A stretch of DNA of 64,000 nt from Gluconacetobacter diazotrophicus PA1 5. Its GTDB lineage: Bacteria > Pseudomonadota > Alphaproteobacteria > Acetobacterales > Acetobacteraceae. The stretch covers positions 2,470,001-2,534,000 of the forward strand of contig NC_010125.1 of assembly GCF_000067045.1 (NCBI RefSeq). The letters are read 5' to 3'. Positions 18,717 to 27,998 of the stretch are shown here, in pieces. The stretch's first letter is position 1, and the number at the start of each line of letters is the position of its first letter. Made by a program: the position numbers and the translations under genes. The notes beneath the pieces were generated by a model. That model did no database searches, was not told the DNA's origin, and saw nothing but the letters and a program-made list of their open reading frames with translations.

Positions 18717-20267
18717 ATGCAGGCTTGGGCCATTGCTGTCGTATCGGTTCTCGGGCTGGTGACCCTTTTCGTGCTTCGGTTCACGAGTGGCAAGCTGACC
18801 CGATCGTTTCTCAACGATATCCCGGACATCGTGATCGGCATCACGCTGTGGCTGGCGCTGACATTGCTGACCCAGCGGCCGGCCTCGTCGGCCCTGCTGT
18901 GGACGGTTCTGGCCGCGGGCCTGCTGCTGGCCGACCACACCAAACGCCAGGTCCTTCGGGAACCCGTTGTCTTTGCCGATGCCAGCGAACTCTTCCTGGT
19001 CTTCACGCACCCGCGCTTCTACCTGCCCTATGTCCATCCCGCCGTCTTCTATGGAATCGGCGGAACGCTGGTCCTGGCGACGGCGTGGCTGTTTTCGGTC
19101 GAACCGCCCGCCATGCCGGCCCATCCCGTACTGTCCCGCGTGGCGGGGGCCCTGCTGCTGGCCGTTCCGATCGGTGCCTATTTCTGGCGCCCGTCGCTGA
19201 ACATCATGGCAAAAGTCCTGCGCAAGTTCGGACCGAGCGGCGATCCGGTGCTGGACGCGCAAAAACTGGGCATGCTGGGCAGCTTCGCCGCCCATACGGT
19301 CTGCTCGCGCCAGGAACGGCCTGAACGCCAGGCCGCCTGCAGCTTCGGCATCGTGACCGTGCCGGCGGACAAGCCGCCGGTGGTCCTGGTCCAGGCCGAA
19401 TCCTTCTTCGATATCGGCCGGCTGGACCCCACCCAGCCGTCCCCCCTGACGGAGTATATGGCCTGCCGGGACCGCGCCTGGCGCCATGGCCACCTGAATG
19501 TCGATTCATGGGGGGCCAACACGACACGCAGCGAATTCGCGGTCATCAGCGGCGCCTCCCCGTCCGACCTGGGACTGGATCGCTTCAATCCCTATTATTC
19601 CTTCGCCCGCCGTCCCCTGGACACCCTGGCCGCGCGCATGCGCCAGGCGGGCTACCTGACCGTCTGCGTCCATCCCTACGACCGCCGTTTCTACGGCCGG
19701 CACAAGGTCATGCCCAATCTCGGCTTCGACCAGTTCATCGGCGGCGAGGCCTTCGACGCCCCGCACGGCCACCTCGTCCCCGACGAGGTCCTGGGCGCCT
19801 GGATCAACAACTTCGTCGACCGCCAGACCCAACCCGTCTTCGTCTTCGCGATCACGGTTGCCAATCACGGCCCCTGGCCCGCGCAGGCCACAACCCCGGG
19901 CCCCCTCGCGGAAAAACTCGGCGGCTACCTGGACAGCCTGATGGCCACTGACCGAATGATCGGCCAACTCGCCTCATCAAGCTGGCTGAACGACAAAGGC
20001 GGGATCTTTGCACTGTATGGTGACCATCAACCCGCCCTGCCCGCCCTGACCCAAGGTCATTTTAATATCAATTCGTCGACCGATTATTTCATTCTGGATA
20101 CAGCACACCCAATAGATCGATCCCGAAACGATATAGATGTTCACATGCTGGGCCACAGCGTAGCTAAGCGCCTGATGGAACGGCGTCTCAAGACAAGAAA
20201 TATCATAGATTCCTCTCATTCGATTGACTCTCATCGAGGTTCAATCGGAACATTATTTGATCAATAA
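18717..20267 (+). CDS. LTA-synthase/sulfatase-family membrane protein (possible RkpI-like)
   Basis: 516 residues. Several N-terminal membrane segments (about 1-165) precede an extracytoplasmic alkaline-phosphatase-superfamily domain: VLVQAESFFDIG (metal site), DSWGANTTRSEFAVISG (nucleophile Thr region), ANHGPWP and ALYGDHQPALP. Such enzymes transfer phosphoglycerol or phosphoethanolamine groups to surface glycans. ATG 18717 is chosen because AAGG lies 8 bp upstream. Base composition changes inside the gene: the last 250 bp, including the YGDH metal motif, are AT-rich like the downstream island. A relationship to rhizobial RkpI is plausible but unproven. Confidence 0.8.
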   Translation: MQAWAIAVVSVLGLVTLFVLRFTSGKLTRSFLNDIPDIVIGITLWLALTLLTQRPASSALLWTVLAAGLLLADHTKRQVLREPVVFADASELFLVFTHPRFYLPYVHPAVFYGIGGTLVLATAWLFSVEPPAMPAHPVLSRVAGALLLAVPIGAYFWRPSLNIMAKVLRKFGPSGDPVLDAQKLGMLGSFAAHTVCSRQERPERQAACSFGIVTVPADKPPVVLVQAESFFDIGRLDPTQPSPLTEYMACRDRAWRHGHLNVDSWGANTTRSEFAVISGASPSDLGLDRFNPYYSFARRPLDTLAARMRQAGYLTVCVHPYDRRFYGRHKVMPNLGFDQFIGGEAFDAPHGHLVPDEVLGAWINNFVDRQTQPVFVFAITVANHGPWPAQATTPGPLAEKLGGYLDSLMATDRMIGQLASSSWLNDKGGIFALYGDHQPALPALTQGHFNINSSTDYFILDTAHPIDRSRNDIDVHMLGHSVAKRLMERRLKTRNIIDSSHSIDSHRGSIGTLFDQ

Positions 20268-20564
20268 CGCCAGACATAAAGTAAAATCAGGACAGAACCC
20301 AAATCATATATCCGTAATCGTCGGGGCGAAATCCTCTTGGCACCCCGTCCGATTTTCCCAGGGTGAACGCCGTCAACCAGTGTTCCCCCCCAAATCGTCG
20401 CAGACATCAATTTCCACGCTGCCGATCATAGCCTGATTATGGTAACTTCTTATAGGTACCATGATCCGTTGAATTGCTCAGAAAACGACTCTGACGCTCG
20501 AAGTAAAAGCTCCACGACCAAACCGCAGAATCAGTAATAATATAAATTACAAGGAGAGACTGAT
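20268..20564. other. AT-rich intergenic region
   Basis: About 300 bp without a convincing gene. It marks the change from GC-rich to AT-rich DNA and should contain the promoter for the pyruvyltransferase-like gene. No operator or terminator stands out. Confidence 0.5.
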
Positions 20565-21632
20565 TTGCTTTACGAAAATCACCCGCGAAGAATCTTGCCA
20601 TCCGAGATGCAAAAAAATGTTATTTCTTCCTCTAATCGCCCGATAATTCAGTGCATCGGCTGGTATAACAAAAACAATTTTGGTGATGACCTGATGGCTT
20701 TAGGTCTCTCAATATTATTTCCGGACTTCGATCTTAAATTTTCATCCGAATTCATTCATCCTGAAGCGCGAGCTGTTATTCTCGGAGGTGGGGACGTTAT
20801 TGACGATTATTACATCAAGATAATAGAAGACAGAAAGCTTCCAGTCATCATATTCGGGGCTGGGCTGCGCAGTTGGACGGAACTTGAACTTCTAAGCCAT
20901 CTTGATCTGCGACTAGCTATTATGCGCAATTACAACGATTACGTTGCTGTCGCGGCACAGGGTTACCGGGCATTTCATGGCGCGGACCCGGGATTCGCGA
21001 CGTGGACGCCTGCCGTGGTAAAGAATAAATTTCGTAGTGACGAAAAACCCAAACTGATGATCGCCCTCAACGATGAGTTCAACGCACGTTGGCGTATTCC
21101 CAATCCAGACCGAATGATGCATTTTTTTTGGGCTAATTATGTATCAGAGGTTCTGGCCAGAGCCGCTTCAGTCTGGGAAAATGACTGGTGGACGGTGTGG
21201 GCCTGTTTTTCCACTAAACAGCCCCTCGATAGAGCAATGGCTTATGATATAACACAAAGGATGTCACCTCCCCTGATTGAATTCGATCAGGTTAATATGG
21301 TCGATTTAGGCCAGTCACTCGACATATATGCCGATATGCAGGCCAGCGTATCTCTACGTTATCACGGCGCTGTGCTAGCCGTGATGACTGGAACGCCTTT
21401 CGTAGCAGTTTCACCTGCTCTGAAAACAGATAATTTCATGCGCGAGAATGATCTCGAAGATTTACTCGTACCGTCAAATAGTATCGACTATGATGTGCTT
21501 TTATCAAAGTTCAACACAAGCGTAACCGATAAAGCAATGCAAAGCCGACTTACCAATGTAGCAGCTACTAATCATGCCCGCTTGAAAAAAGCCGCCGAAG
21601 AAGCTGCCGCCGTGTTGCGTGCTATTATTTGA
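20565..21632 (+). CDS. Polysaccharide pyruvyltransferase-family protein
   Basis: 355 residues. The family transfers pyruvate from PEP to sugar residues as ketals, or acts as related glycan-modifying enzymes. Seen are an N-terminal IGWYNKNNFGDDLM, ILGGGDVIDDYY and the C-terminal SLRYHGAVLAVMTGTPFVAVSP typical of the family. The TTG at 20565 is supported by AAGGAGAG at 20551-20558. It stands alone on the plus strand, convergent with the beta-helix gene. The gene is AT-rich compared with the 4.8-20 kb part of the locus. Confidence 0.82.
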   Translation: MLYENHPRRILPSEMQKNVISSSNRPIIQCIGWYNKNNFGDDLMALGLSILFPDFDLKFSSEFIHPEARAVILGGGDVIDDYYIKIIEDRKLPVIIFGAGLRSWTELELLSHLDLRLAIMRNYNDYVAVAAQGYRAFHGADPGFATWTPAVVKNKFRSDEKPKLMIALNDEFNARWRIPNPDRMMHFFWANYVSEVLARAASVWENDWWTVWACFSTKQPLDRAMAYDITQRMSPPLIEFDQVNMVDLGQSLDIYADMQASVSLRYHGAVLAVMTGTPFVAVSPALKTDNFMRENDLEDLLVPSNSIDYDVLLSKFNTSVTDKAMQSRLTNVAATNHARLKKAAEEAAAVLRAII

Positions 21633-21749
21633 CGGGTCCATATTTTTGCATTTTTTACCAAATTGGGCCGTTCGCCAATATTTTGTACGTTAAAGTCGAT
21701 GCCCCTATCTTTACTTGTTATAAAGAAAAGGAAGACGCGAACTATCCAG

Positions 21750-23228
21750 TCATTGCCTATCCTCCAGACCGAGCGCGCCCGCAGGTGCCTCGACCCTTTC
21801 GGATTTGATGATGGAAGTCTCATCGGAAGTCGAACGTGTAGTGTAAACATAGCTATAGGTGCGCTGCCCCGATCCTGCATCAATCTTGAGACCGTGGAAG
21901 AGGAGTGTCGTGTTAAGTTGCTCTCTGCTCAGGTTCAAGTGTGTGGCATTGGAATCACTAGCGAAGGGTGGGCAATTAGCACAGTGTGCGCTGATCGCTG
22001 ACACCTGTGGCCATGGGAACCGTACGCCCCATATGCGTGTTGAACCCCGAAAGGCATTTGGCTGTTCGATCGTCGTATCGACGAACGTATGTGTACCACC
22101 AAGCGCCCAGATTCCTTCAAGCCCCGGCCTGATAATCTTCAGCCCTTCGAAACGCACGCCATCTGAAATGCGGCTGAGCCAGACACCCACGCCGTCAGGT
22201 TCCATCGCCTGACAGTTAGTACAGACCGATTCATGAAGATCTTTCATCGGCTTGCCTGTGAGCGACGAAAGTGTCGAACCACCGAAGAAGAATGCCGAAC
22301 CGCTGATCGTCGAAGCATGCCAGGGATCGTGCGGATCGGGATAATAGCTGCTTACCCGGTCCGGCTTGATAAAAGGCGCCTTTGTCATTCGTGCGGCATG
22401 CGAAATGGCGTTGACGAAATGCGCCGAAGCGCCACCGGCCTCATCGACACAAAAACCGATATGCGACCGGTCGTCCACGACATCGTGCAGCATCGTGTCA
22501 ACACCCGTCCCGATATCGATGCCGCAACCCATGTAGAATTTCGGATCCCAGGAATGAGCGCCGGCACCGGCGTCGGCCGTCCTCACATTCGTGAGCCGAA
22601 CACCATAGGGACCTAACGATTGACCCGGCGCATCCATGCGATAATTGGCAACCATGATGGAGTTGTCCCAACCACGAAGAACAGTCACATCGCGCAATTC
22701 CGCCGCATCGGCCATAACCAGTACGCCGACGCCGAAGCCATCGTTGCGGAGGGTCTTGCCCTGCGGGTTGTTAGCCAGCCCCTTGCCTTCGATAGCCGTG
22801 ATTCCATCGTTCCAGGCTATGGGATAGAATGGCGAAAGCGGCAGAAATTGTCCGCCATCATGGTCAATCTGGCATCCATTCAAACGTGCACCGACCGCAC
22901 TTTGGGCGATGATGAGAGCCGGAGTTGGATTGCGGCCCGGCCGCACGACACGCAGCCTAGCGCCCGGCATGCAGGACAATGTCTGATGCGGTAACGTCAT
23001 GGAAATCCATCCCGCAGTAAGGACATAATTGCCCTTCGCAATCACGACATCGCGCCCACTCGCCAGCGCAGCATTGATCGCGGGTGCGCTATCCTTCTTG
23101 CCTGAGGGGTCAGCACCGTAATCTAGCACGGAAACCGACGCCCTGATTCCCGGCGGACGTGCAAAGACGGGCGTAAAAACGGGCGCAAGTACGACGAGCG
23201 CCGCAACGGATCGCCCCAAGATCCGCAT
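21750..23228 (-). CDS. Secreted right-handed beta-helix protein (pectate_lyase_3-like)
   Basis: 492 residues from ATG 23228. A signal peptide (MRILGRSVAALVVL, cleavage after PVFA) precedes VSVLDYGADPSGKKDSAPAI, the classic start of the pectate_lyase_3/tail-spike fold, followed by repeated short strands and Asp/Gly turns. Several cysteines (CTNC, HCANC) suggest disulphides in the periplasm or outside. Its place in the capsule cluster suggests a polysaccharide lyase or hydrolase trimming the product, or a surface protein binding it. A TTG 75 bp upstream (23303) is an alternative start, but it would put extra residues before the signal peptide. Confidence 0.75.
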   Translation of the reverse strand: MRILGRSVAALVVLAPVFTPVFARPPGIRASVSVLDYGADPSGKKDSAPAINAALASGRDVVIAKGNYVLTAGWISMTLPHQTLSCMPGARLRVVRPGRNPTPALIIAQSAVGARLNGCQIDHDGGQFLPLSPFYPIAWNDGITAIEGKGLANNPQGKTLRNDGFGVGVLVMADAAELRDVTVLRGWDNSIMVANYRMDAPGQSLGPYGVRLTNVRTADAGAGAHSWDPKFYMGCGIDIGTGVDTMLHDVVDDRSHIGFCVDEAGGASAHFVNAISHAARMTKAPFIKPDRVSSYYPDPHDPWHASTISGSAFFFGGSTLSSLTGKPMKDLHESVCTNCQAMEPDGVGVWLSRISDGVRFEGLKIIRPGLEGIWALGGTHTFVDTTIEQPNAFRGSTRIWGVRFPWPQVSAISAHCANCPPFASDSNATHLNLSREQLNTTLLFHGLKIDAGSGQRTYSYVYTTRSTSDETSIIKSERVEAPAGALGLEDRQ

Positions 23229-23504
23229 AAATAAATGGCGCAAGATCGAGATCCTCCAATACGCGATTGCGCCACAGCGCACTAAATTTCTCGTAACGAG
23301 CAAAAATAAAAATCAACTAAACGCGGGACAACTCGGAAATGATCGAATCAGAAACGTCGCATATATTGAAACAGATGAAATAACTCCCCAACCTATTGAA
23401 TAAATTGGGCGATCACCCATTTCTTGATGATGTGATTTGATCATCTGACATCATCTCCGTTAATTCAATTGGAACGAATGGACGGTGTCTGTGTCGTCTA
23501 TATC

Positions 23505-23534
23505 GGCGGCAATCTCGCAAATGAGACCGCCGCC
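23505..23534 (-). terminator. Hairpin downstream of the TPR-glycosyltransferase gene
   Basis: Arms GGCGGCAATCTC (23505-23516) and GAGACCGCCGCC (23523-23534) pair at 10 of 12 positions around a 6-nt loop. It lies just after the stop of the minus-strand gene at 23571. No T-tract follows, so the terminator role is only likely. Confidence 0.45.
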
Positions 23535-23570
23535 ATCTAATCGATAAATTATTATAACTATTTTCGGCAC

Positions 23571-26483
23571 TTAGGAGTGGACGTTGAGGGAAACAATGCT
23601 GTCTATGCTGCCACCGGACTGAGACCACCACAAGTCTTTAATATTCTTCATTCGCAGCCAAGCCCGGTCAAAGTTCCGCCGATCTTCAAGATATTTGTTC
23701 CGCAAATCCCAACCACCAGCATAAGGTGAACGAACCTGCCCGACCAAAACTTCGGTAGCCTTGCGCATCTCATCAAGTTTCATCACGAGATGATCCGCGT
23801 TCAAATCGACAACACGCGTGCTTATATAGGGATAGGCAGCAACACATTGAATGACCGCCAGACGCCCTTTTTGATCATAAATTTGGCTTAGCGCAAACAT
23901 CTCGCGAGGAGAAGGATCCCGCTTTAGCAAACAGCGTACCACCTGAAAAATCAATCCGTCACCGTCAAAATGCCAAAAATCTGCAATAGAATAAACAAAA
24001 CGGTGGAAATTTACAGAATCAACAATTGGCCTATCAAGCAGACCAATGTCAGACACTCTAACATCCTTACCACTAAGAGAATATAGCAACTTATTATATC
24101 TAAGGTAGATGTCCTGTATTTCACCAACCCCTTCGAATACAAAATCTTTCCCCGCCGAACGGGCACACTCCGTCAGAGCCCGATCCACCCATTCAGTCGG
24201 AAGTGTTAATAACTTCAATAAATTCCGGTCATTTTCAGGACAGAACAGAGGTTCATTGGAAATATGAACCTTTTTACAAAGTGCAAGTCGACGAGTCGTG
24301 GTCTCCTCAAAAGTGGCGAGAAGATCAGACGAACTCAAGTTGTCGAGTGCCAACGGACTGCCCGCATGATAAATTTGCACGCAAGGAGCAAAATCCAAAT
24401 TGGGCTCTCGGAACATATGCCAGCGAAGCAGGGAAAGTGTCTGGCTGGGCGAAATAGCGTCATTTATCCCTTGTAGTTCGACACCCAGCAAACTGAGAAT
24501 TTTATTAACATATGAAAAATTTGGTTCATTTTTATACATAACACGACAGACGTTTGTTATCGTTTCTCCCCATGTCGGGAAGAAAAATGAATCAAGATCA
24601 TAATGATCTCGCCAGTAATGAACAGGTTGCACGACATTAAAAATCAAACCGAATAGATGTGGATAATGCGCGCGCAATGCCAAGATCTGCTCCAGGCGTT
24701 CATCACTATCTGGATCGGTCGATTGAAAATCCAGATCATCATCAGACGTCCGAAAAGAGACACGCTTCAGGAACACGTCTGACGAAACACTCAGCAGCGA
24801 CCACACGCTAAAAAGATTGGGGTCCAGAAAAACATCCGCCCCGCTTGCGGCCACCACCTGTTTCAGACCATGCGCCAGTTTCGGCATTTCCACGAGCATC
24901 GGATGCGCCTTTGCATAACGCTCGGAGCGAGTCGCCGCATCCTCGTAAATTTTCGGAATACGCATCCACGACATAATCGCGGGGACATCAGCCTCATCCG
25001 CAAAAATGGCATATTTACGCAAATCAAGAAACGGATTATGCGGCGGGAGAACGACCGGGAGGCGAAAGTTCATCACCAAGCGCGCCGTACCGCTATTGTT
25101 CCAATGATCATAATCGTACTGCGGAAGATAAAAATAATCAGCTTCCGATAGCCGTCTCGTCAACTCGGAGTCGTCAACCCATCCAGTTCCGAGATCGCAA
25201 TTAATACCTCGTTCTTTTAAAGTTTCCCGCAATTTTTCAATATCATACTCTTTCCCAGTGGCAACCGAACCAACCAATTTACCTTTCAGCCGTTCCACCG
25301 CATTGAAGAGAGCGTCGAAATTCTTTCCACCCCACTGGAAAAAACCAAAAAATCCGATAGTCGGATAATCTCGGCTATTTTTAGCTTTCGGCACCGCGGG
25401 AGGCACCTCCACAGGTTGCATTCCGTGCTCGATATGGATGAGATTAAAAAATGTCGCCGCTGCTTGGATAGTCGTGACAATCGGCAACGGACTTTCCAGC
25501 CAAAGCTGCTGCCGCGGAAACATCTCTCTGTTGTCTCGGTCGAGCAGGGAATGCATCAACACAACGGTGCGCGTATTATATTTATCGAATACATCGATTG
25601 ATTTCGAAATAACGTCGCTTACACTCTCACCCTCGGAGAGTTCAGGATTATATGCATCAAACAAGCCTGGACCATGATTGATAATAAGAATCGCATCTTG
25701 AAGAATTGCCGGAGAAAATTGCTCCAACTCAACGGTCGTTCGGATTCGATGCGTTTCTAATCCTGATGCCTCGATACTATGCGCCAGATAACGAGCATGT
25801 TCGCCGATACCACATCGCTTGAAAAAACTTGGACACAGGACAAACGCCCGCGACGGAGCTTTTTGCTCTAGGGAAAGAAGAATATCCCTCCCCCCCCTAT
25901 ATCCGTAATGCAGATAATGCTGCTCAGGTGAATATATAACCCCCAAATCAATCAAAAATGATACATCTGGAAACTGATCGCGGTAATTTTGAGCATCAAA
26001 TTTTATAAACGACTTTGATACTAATCGTGTAAAATCAGAACGGGTTGGAGGACATTTCCTGCCCACCTCCTGAGAACATGTGGTTTCCATAATTTCAGCG
26101 TCAGTCCATTCGGCAGTTCGAAGTTCCCTGAGAGCATTATCGTTATCCGGGTCAAGAATCACTGCTTGTCGATAGGCAATAGTTGCGCGCAATGGGTCAT
26201 TCTTTAATTTCAGAATGTGTCCTAGTTGAATATAAGCATCTGAAGAAGTCGGCAGAATCTCAACTCCCCGACGATAGGCGATGTGGGCCTTGTCCAACTC
26301 CCCACTTTCCTTCAGAGCGTGCCCATATTGAATCCAGATATGTCCTAACAGAGGCTGCAGTTCGAGCGCCTTTTCGTAAGCAGCCGCGGACGCAGGCCAG
26401 TCACCCCTGTCGCGGGCAGCATCTCCCTCTCTTGTCCAGCCTGCTGCAGATCCCGCCTTCAGCGCCATTCGCTTTACGATCAT
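23571..26483 (-). CDS. Large TPR-containing glycosyltransferase-like protein
   Basis: About 970 residues in three parts. The N terminus has three to four TPR units (for example DWPASAAAYEKALELQP, then AHIAYRRGVEILPTS and ATIAYRQAVILDPD). The middle is a GT-B-like domain with FKRCGIGEHARYLAHSIEA, a glycosyltransferase-like TIGFFGFFQWGGKN and YDYDHWNNSGTARLVMNF. The C-terminal 400 residues are of unknown type. It is probably a cytoplasmic enzyme acting on the capsule or on protein. ATG 26483 is used; 26468 is an alternative. The gene is AT-rich with frequent AT-ending codons, unlike the window's core genes, suggesting transfer. Confidence 0.75.
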   Translation of the reverse strand: MIVKRMALKAGSAAGWTREGDAARDRGDWPASAAAYEKALELQPLLGHIWIQYGHALKESGELDKAHIAYRRGVEILPTSSDAYIQLGHILKLKNDPLRATIAYRQAVILDPDNDNALRELRTAEWTDAEIMETTCSQEVGRKCPPTRSDFTRLVSKSFIKFDAQNYRDQFPDVSFLIDLGVIYSPEQHYLHYGYRGGRDILLSLEQKAPSRAFVLCPSFFKRCGIGEHARYLAHSIEASGLETHRIRTTVELEQFSPAILQDAILIINHGPGLFDAYNPELSEGESVSDVISKSIDVFDKYNTRTVVLMHSLLDRDNREMFPRQQLWLESPLPIVTTIQAAATFFNLIHIEHGMQPVEVPPAVPKAKNSRDYPTIGFFGFFQWGGKNFDALFNAVERLKGKLVGSVATGKEYDIEKLRETLKERGINCDLGTGWVDDSELTRRLSEADYFYLPQYDYDHWNNSGTARLVMNFRLPVVLPPHNPFLDLRKYAIFADEADVPAIMSWMRIPKIYEDAATRSERYAKAHPMLVEMPKLAHGLKQVVAASGADVFLDPNLFSVWSLLSVSSDVFLKRVSFRTSDDDLDFQSTDPDSDERLEQILALRAHYPHLFGLIFNVVQPVHYWRDHYDLDSFFFPTWGETITNVCRVMYKNEPNFSYVNKILSLLGVELQGINDAISPSQTLSLLRWHMFREPNLDFAPCVQIYHAGSPLALDNLSSSDLLATFEETTTRRLALCKKVHISNEPLFCPENDRNLLKLLTLPTEWVDRALTECARSAGKDFVFEGVGEIQDIYLRYNKLLYSLSGKDVRVSDIGLLDRPIVDSVNFHRFVYSIADFWHFDGDGLIFQVVRCLLKRDPSPREMFALSQIYDQKGRLAVIQCVAAYPYISTRVVDLNADHLVMKLDEMRKATEVLVGQVRSPYAGGWDLRNKYLEDRRNFDRAWLRMKNIKDLWWSQSGGSIDSIVSLNVHS

Positions 26484-26679
26484 TTCCACGTATAAACCTT
26501 ACCTATTTACGCACGTTCCAGAATATTTATAGACTAATCAAAAATATCAGTCCACAATGCCGCCACGGTTTCGCAAAAAAAACAGCACCATCGAGTATAA
26601 TACAATTAAACCTTGGCAATCTCCTTTTCATCACATACAATTTTCGATACATCCTGAATCTTTTTCTCAAGAGAAAACC

Positions 26680-27088
26680 TCACCCCAGCGTGAGAATGCT
26701 GAAATTGGTCGACGCAATGCCTAAAAAAAATGCACGCATGACGTGTTCTATACCAAACGGTGAGATGGAACGAAGACCACTAAGGTAGTAACCAGGCGCG
26801 GTTGTAAGGCCAGCAATAATTTCATAGGATGGAAAGTAGGCAACGTCGGGAATACTCATCGAGAGCTCTTCCGCCGCCACACGAAGGCATGCCTTACTAT
26901 AGGTGTTAGACACAAGAACGTGGCGGTTACAGTAGGTTGCAATAAGAGGGACCGGAGATACAGTCAGAATAAAGCGGGATACAGGGTTAGCTTCGCAGAT
27001 GGTCATAATCGCTGCCTGCATGTCGTCAACGATCTCAGAAACTCTAAAATTAATGAAATCGTAATCGTCATCTTTAAATACTCCCTTA
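26680..27088 (-). pseudogene. GSCFA-domain protein, 5' truncated by an IS element
   Basis: C-terminal fragment of about 135 residues of a GSCFA-family protein (an SGNH-hydrolase-like family found in polysaccharide loci). Seen are NFRVSEIVDDMQAAI, FILTVSPVPLIATY, HVLVSNTYSKACLRVAAEEL and YFPSYEIIAG, all typical. The reading frame enters directly from the IS end at 27089, and the missing N-terminal part is not found beyond the IS (27920-27998). The gene was therefore broken by insertion plus deletion. It may have modified the polysaccharide. Confidence 0.8.
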
Positions 27089-27919
27089 GGCTCAGGACTC
27101 ATAGCCAGAACAAGACGGTTGAAGCGAGGCAGATTGCCGAGAAGAATACGGTGGGGCATCTGTCATAGCGTGTCGCGACCCGTCTCCAGTCCTTGAGCCT
27201 CCCGAACATGATCTCGATACGGTTGCGTCTTTTGTATTTCCGCTTGTCGTATTTTATGGGTTCCCCTCGGGATTTCCGTCCGGGAATGCAGGGTTTGATC
27301 CCTTTCTCCTCCAAGGCATCCCTGAACCAGTCAGCATTATAGCCCCGATCTGCCAGCATCCATTCGGCTGGTGGGAGATCGTCCAGAAGGGCTGCGGCAC
27401 CGGTGTAATCACTGATCTGGCCTGCTGTCATGAAGAAGTCGAGTGGACGTCCGTCCCGGTCGGTGACGGCATGCCGCTTCGTATTCATCCCGCCTTTGGT
27501 GCGCCCAATCAGACGGCCTGGAGCCCCTTTTTTAACCGCAGGCTCGAAGCTGTGCGATGTGCCTTGAGATAGGTCGCATCAATCATGATCGTCTGAGGCT
27601 CTGCCCCTTCGGCGGCCAGTCCCTCCATCATGCGGATGAAGATCCCCATGGCACCCCAGCGCTTCCACCGATTGTAGAGCGTCTTGTGTGGGCCGTATTC
27701 CCACGGCGCATCACGCCAGCGCAGACCATTTTTGTTCACGAAAATGATCCCGCTCAACACACGGCGGTCATCAACCCGAGGCTTACCCATGGCTCTTCAG
27801 AAAAAAGGGCCGCAGACGCTCCATCTGCTCGCCTGTCAACCAATACAGGTCACTCATCTTCAGTCTCCTCAAGGAGGCCTGAATCACAACCTGCCGCTCA
27901 TATCAATGGATTCTGACCC
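27089..27919 (-). mobile_element. IS5-family element (IS427/IS1031-like), 831 bp
   Basis: Imperfect terminal inverted repeats: GGCTCAGGACTCAT at the left end (27089) and, read from the right end (27919), GGGTCAGAATCCAT. The dinucleotide TA flanks both ends (27087-27088 and 27920-27921), fitting the short TA-type target duplication of this group. It carries orfA/orfB transposase frames. Removing the IS restores a perfect inverted repeat TAAATACTC/GAGTATTTA, so it inserted into a hairpin loop. Confidence 0.8.
27099..27857 (-). pseudogene. IS5-family transposase, orfA-orfB with -1 frameshift site and an extra frameshift
   Basis: orfA begins with ATG 27857 (MSDLYWLTGEQMERLRPFF) but runs into a stop at 27783-27785, because one G too many lies in the CATGGGTAAG stretch. 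The expected continuation KPRVDDRRVLSGIIF is in the other frame from 27790. A heptamer A-AAA-AAG near 27533-27539 is the classical -1 slippage site linking orfA to orfB, whose KGGMNTKRHAVTD and DRGYNADWFRDAL carry the DDE fold, ending at 27099. The 5' frameshift probably inactivates this copy. Confidence 0.75.
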
Positions 27920-27998
27920 TAGAGTATTTATTATCGGATAAAGTGAGATAAATTGCTCTAATATTTAATTTTCATAGCATCTTTATGAAATTTCGTCT

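Noticed and set aside
23478-23540. 20-residue ORF in the AT-rich gap downstream of the TPR-glycosyltransferase
   Set aside because: No ribosome site; it overlaps the hairpin at 23505-23534, which is the simpler explanation.
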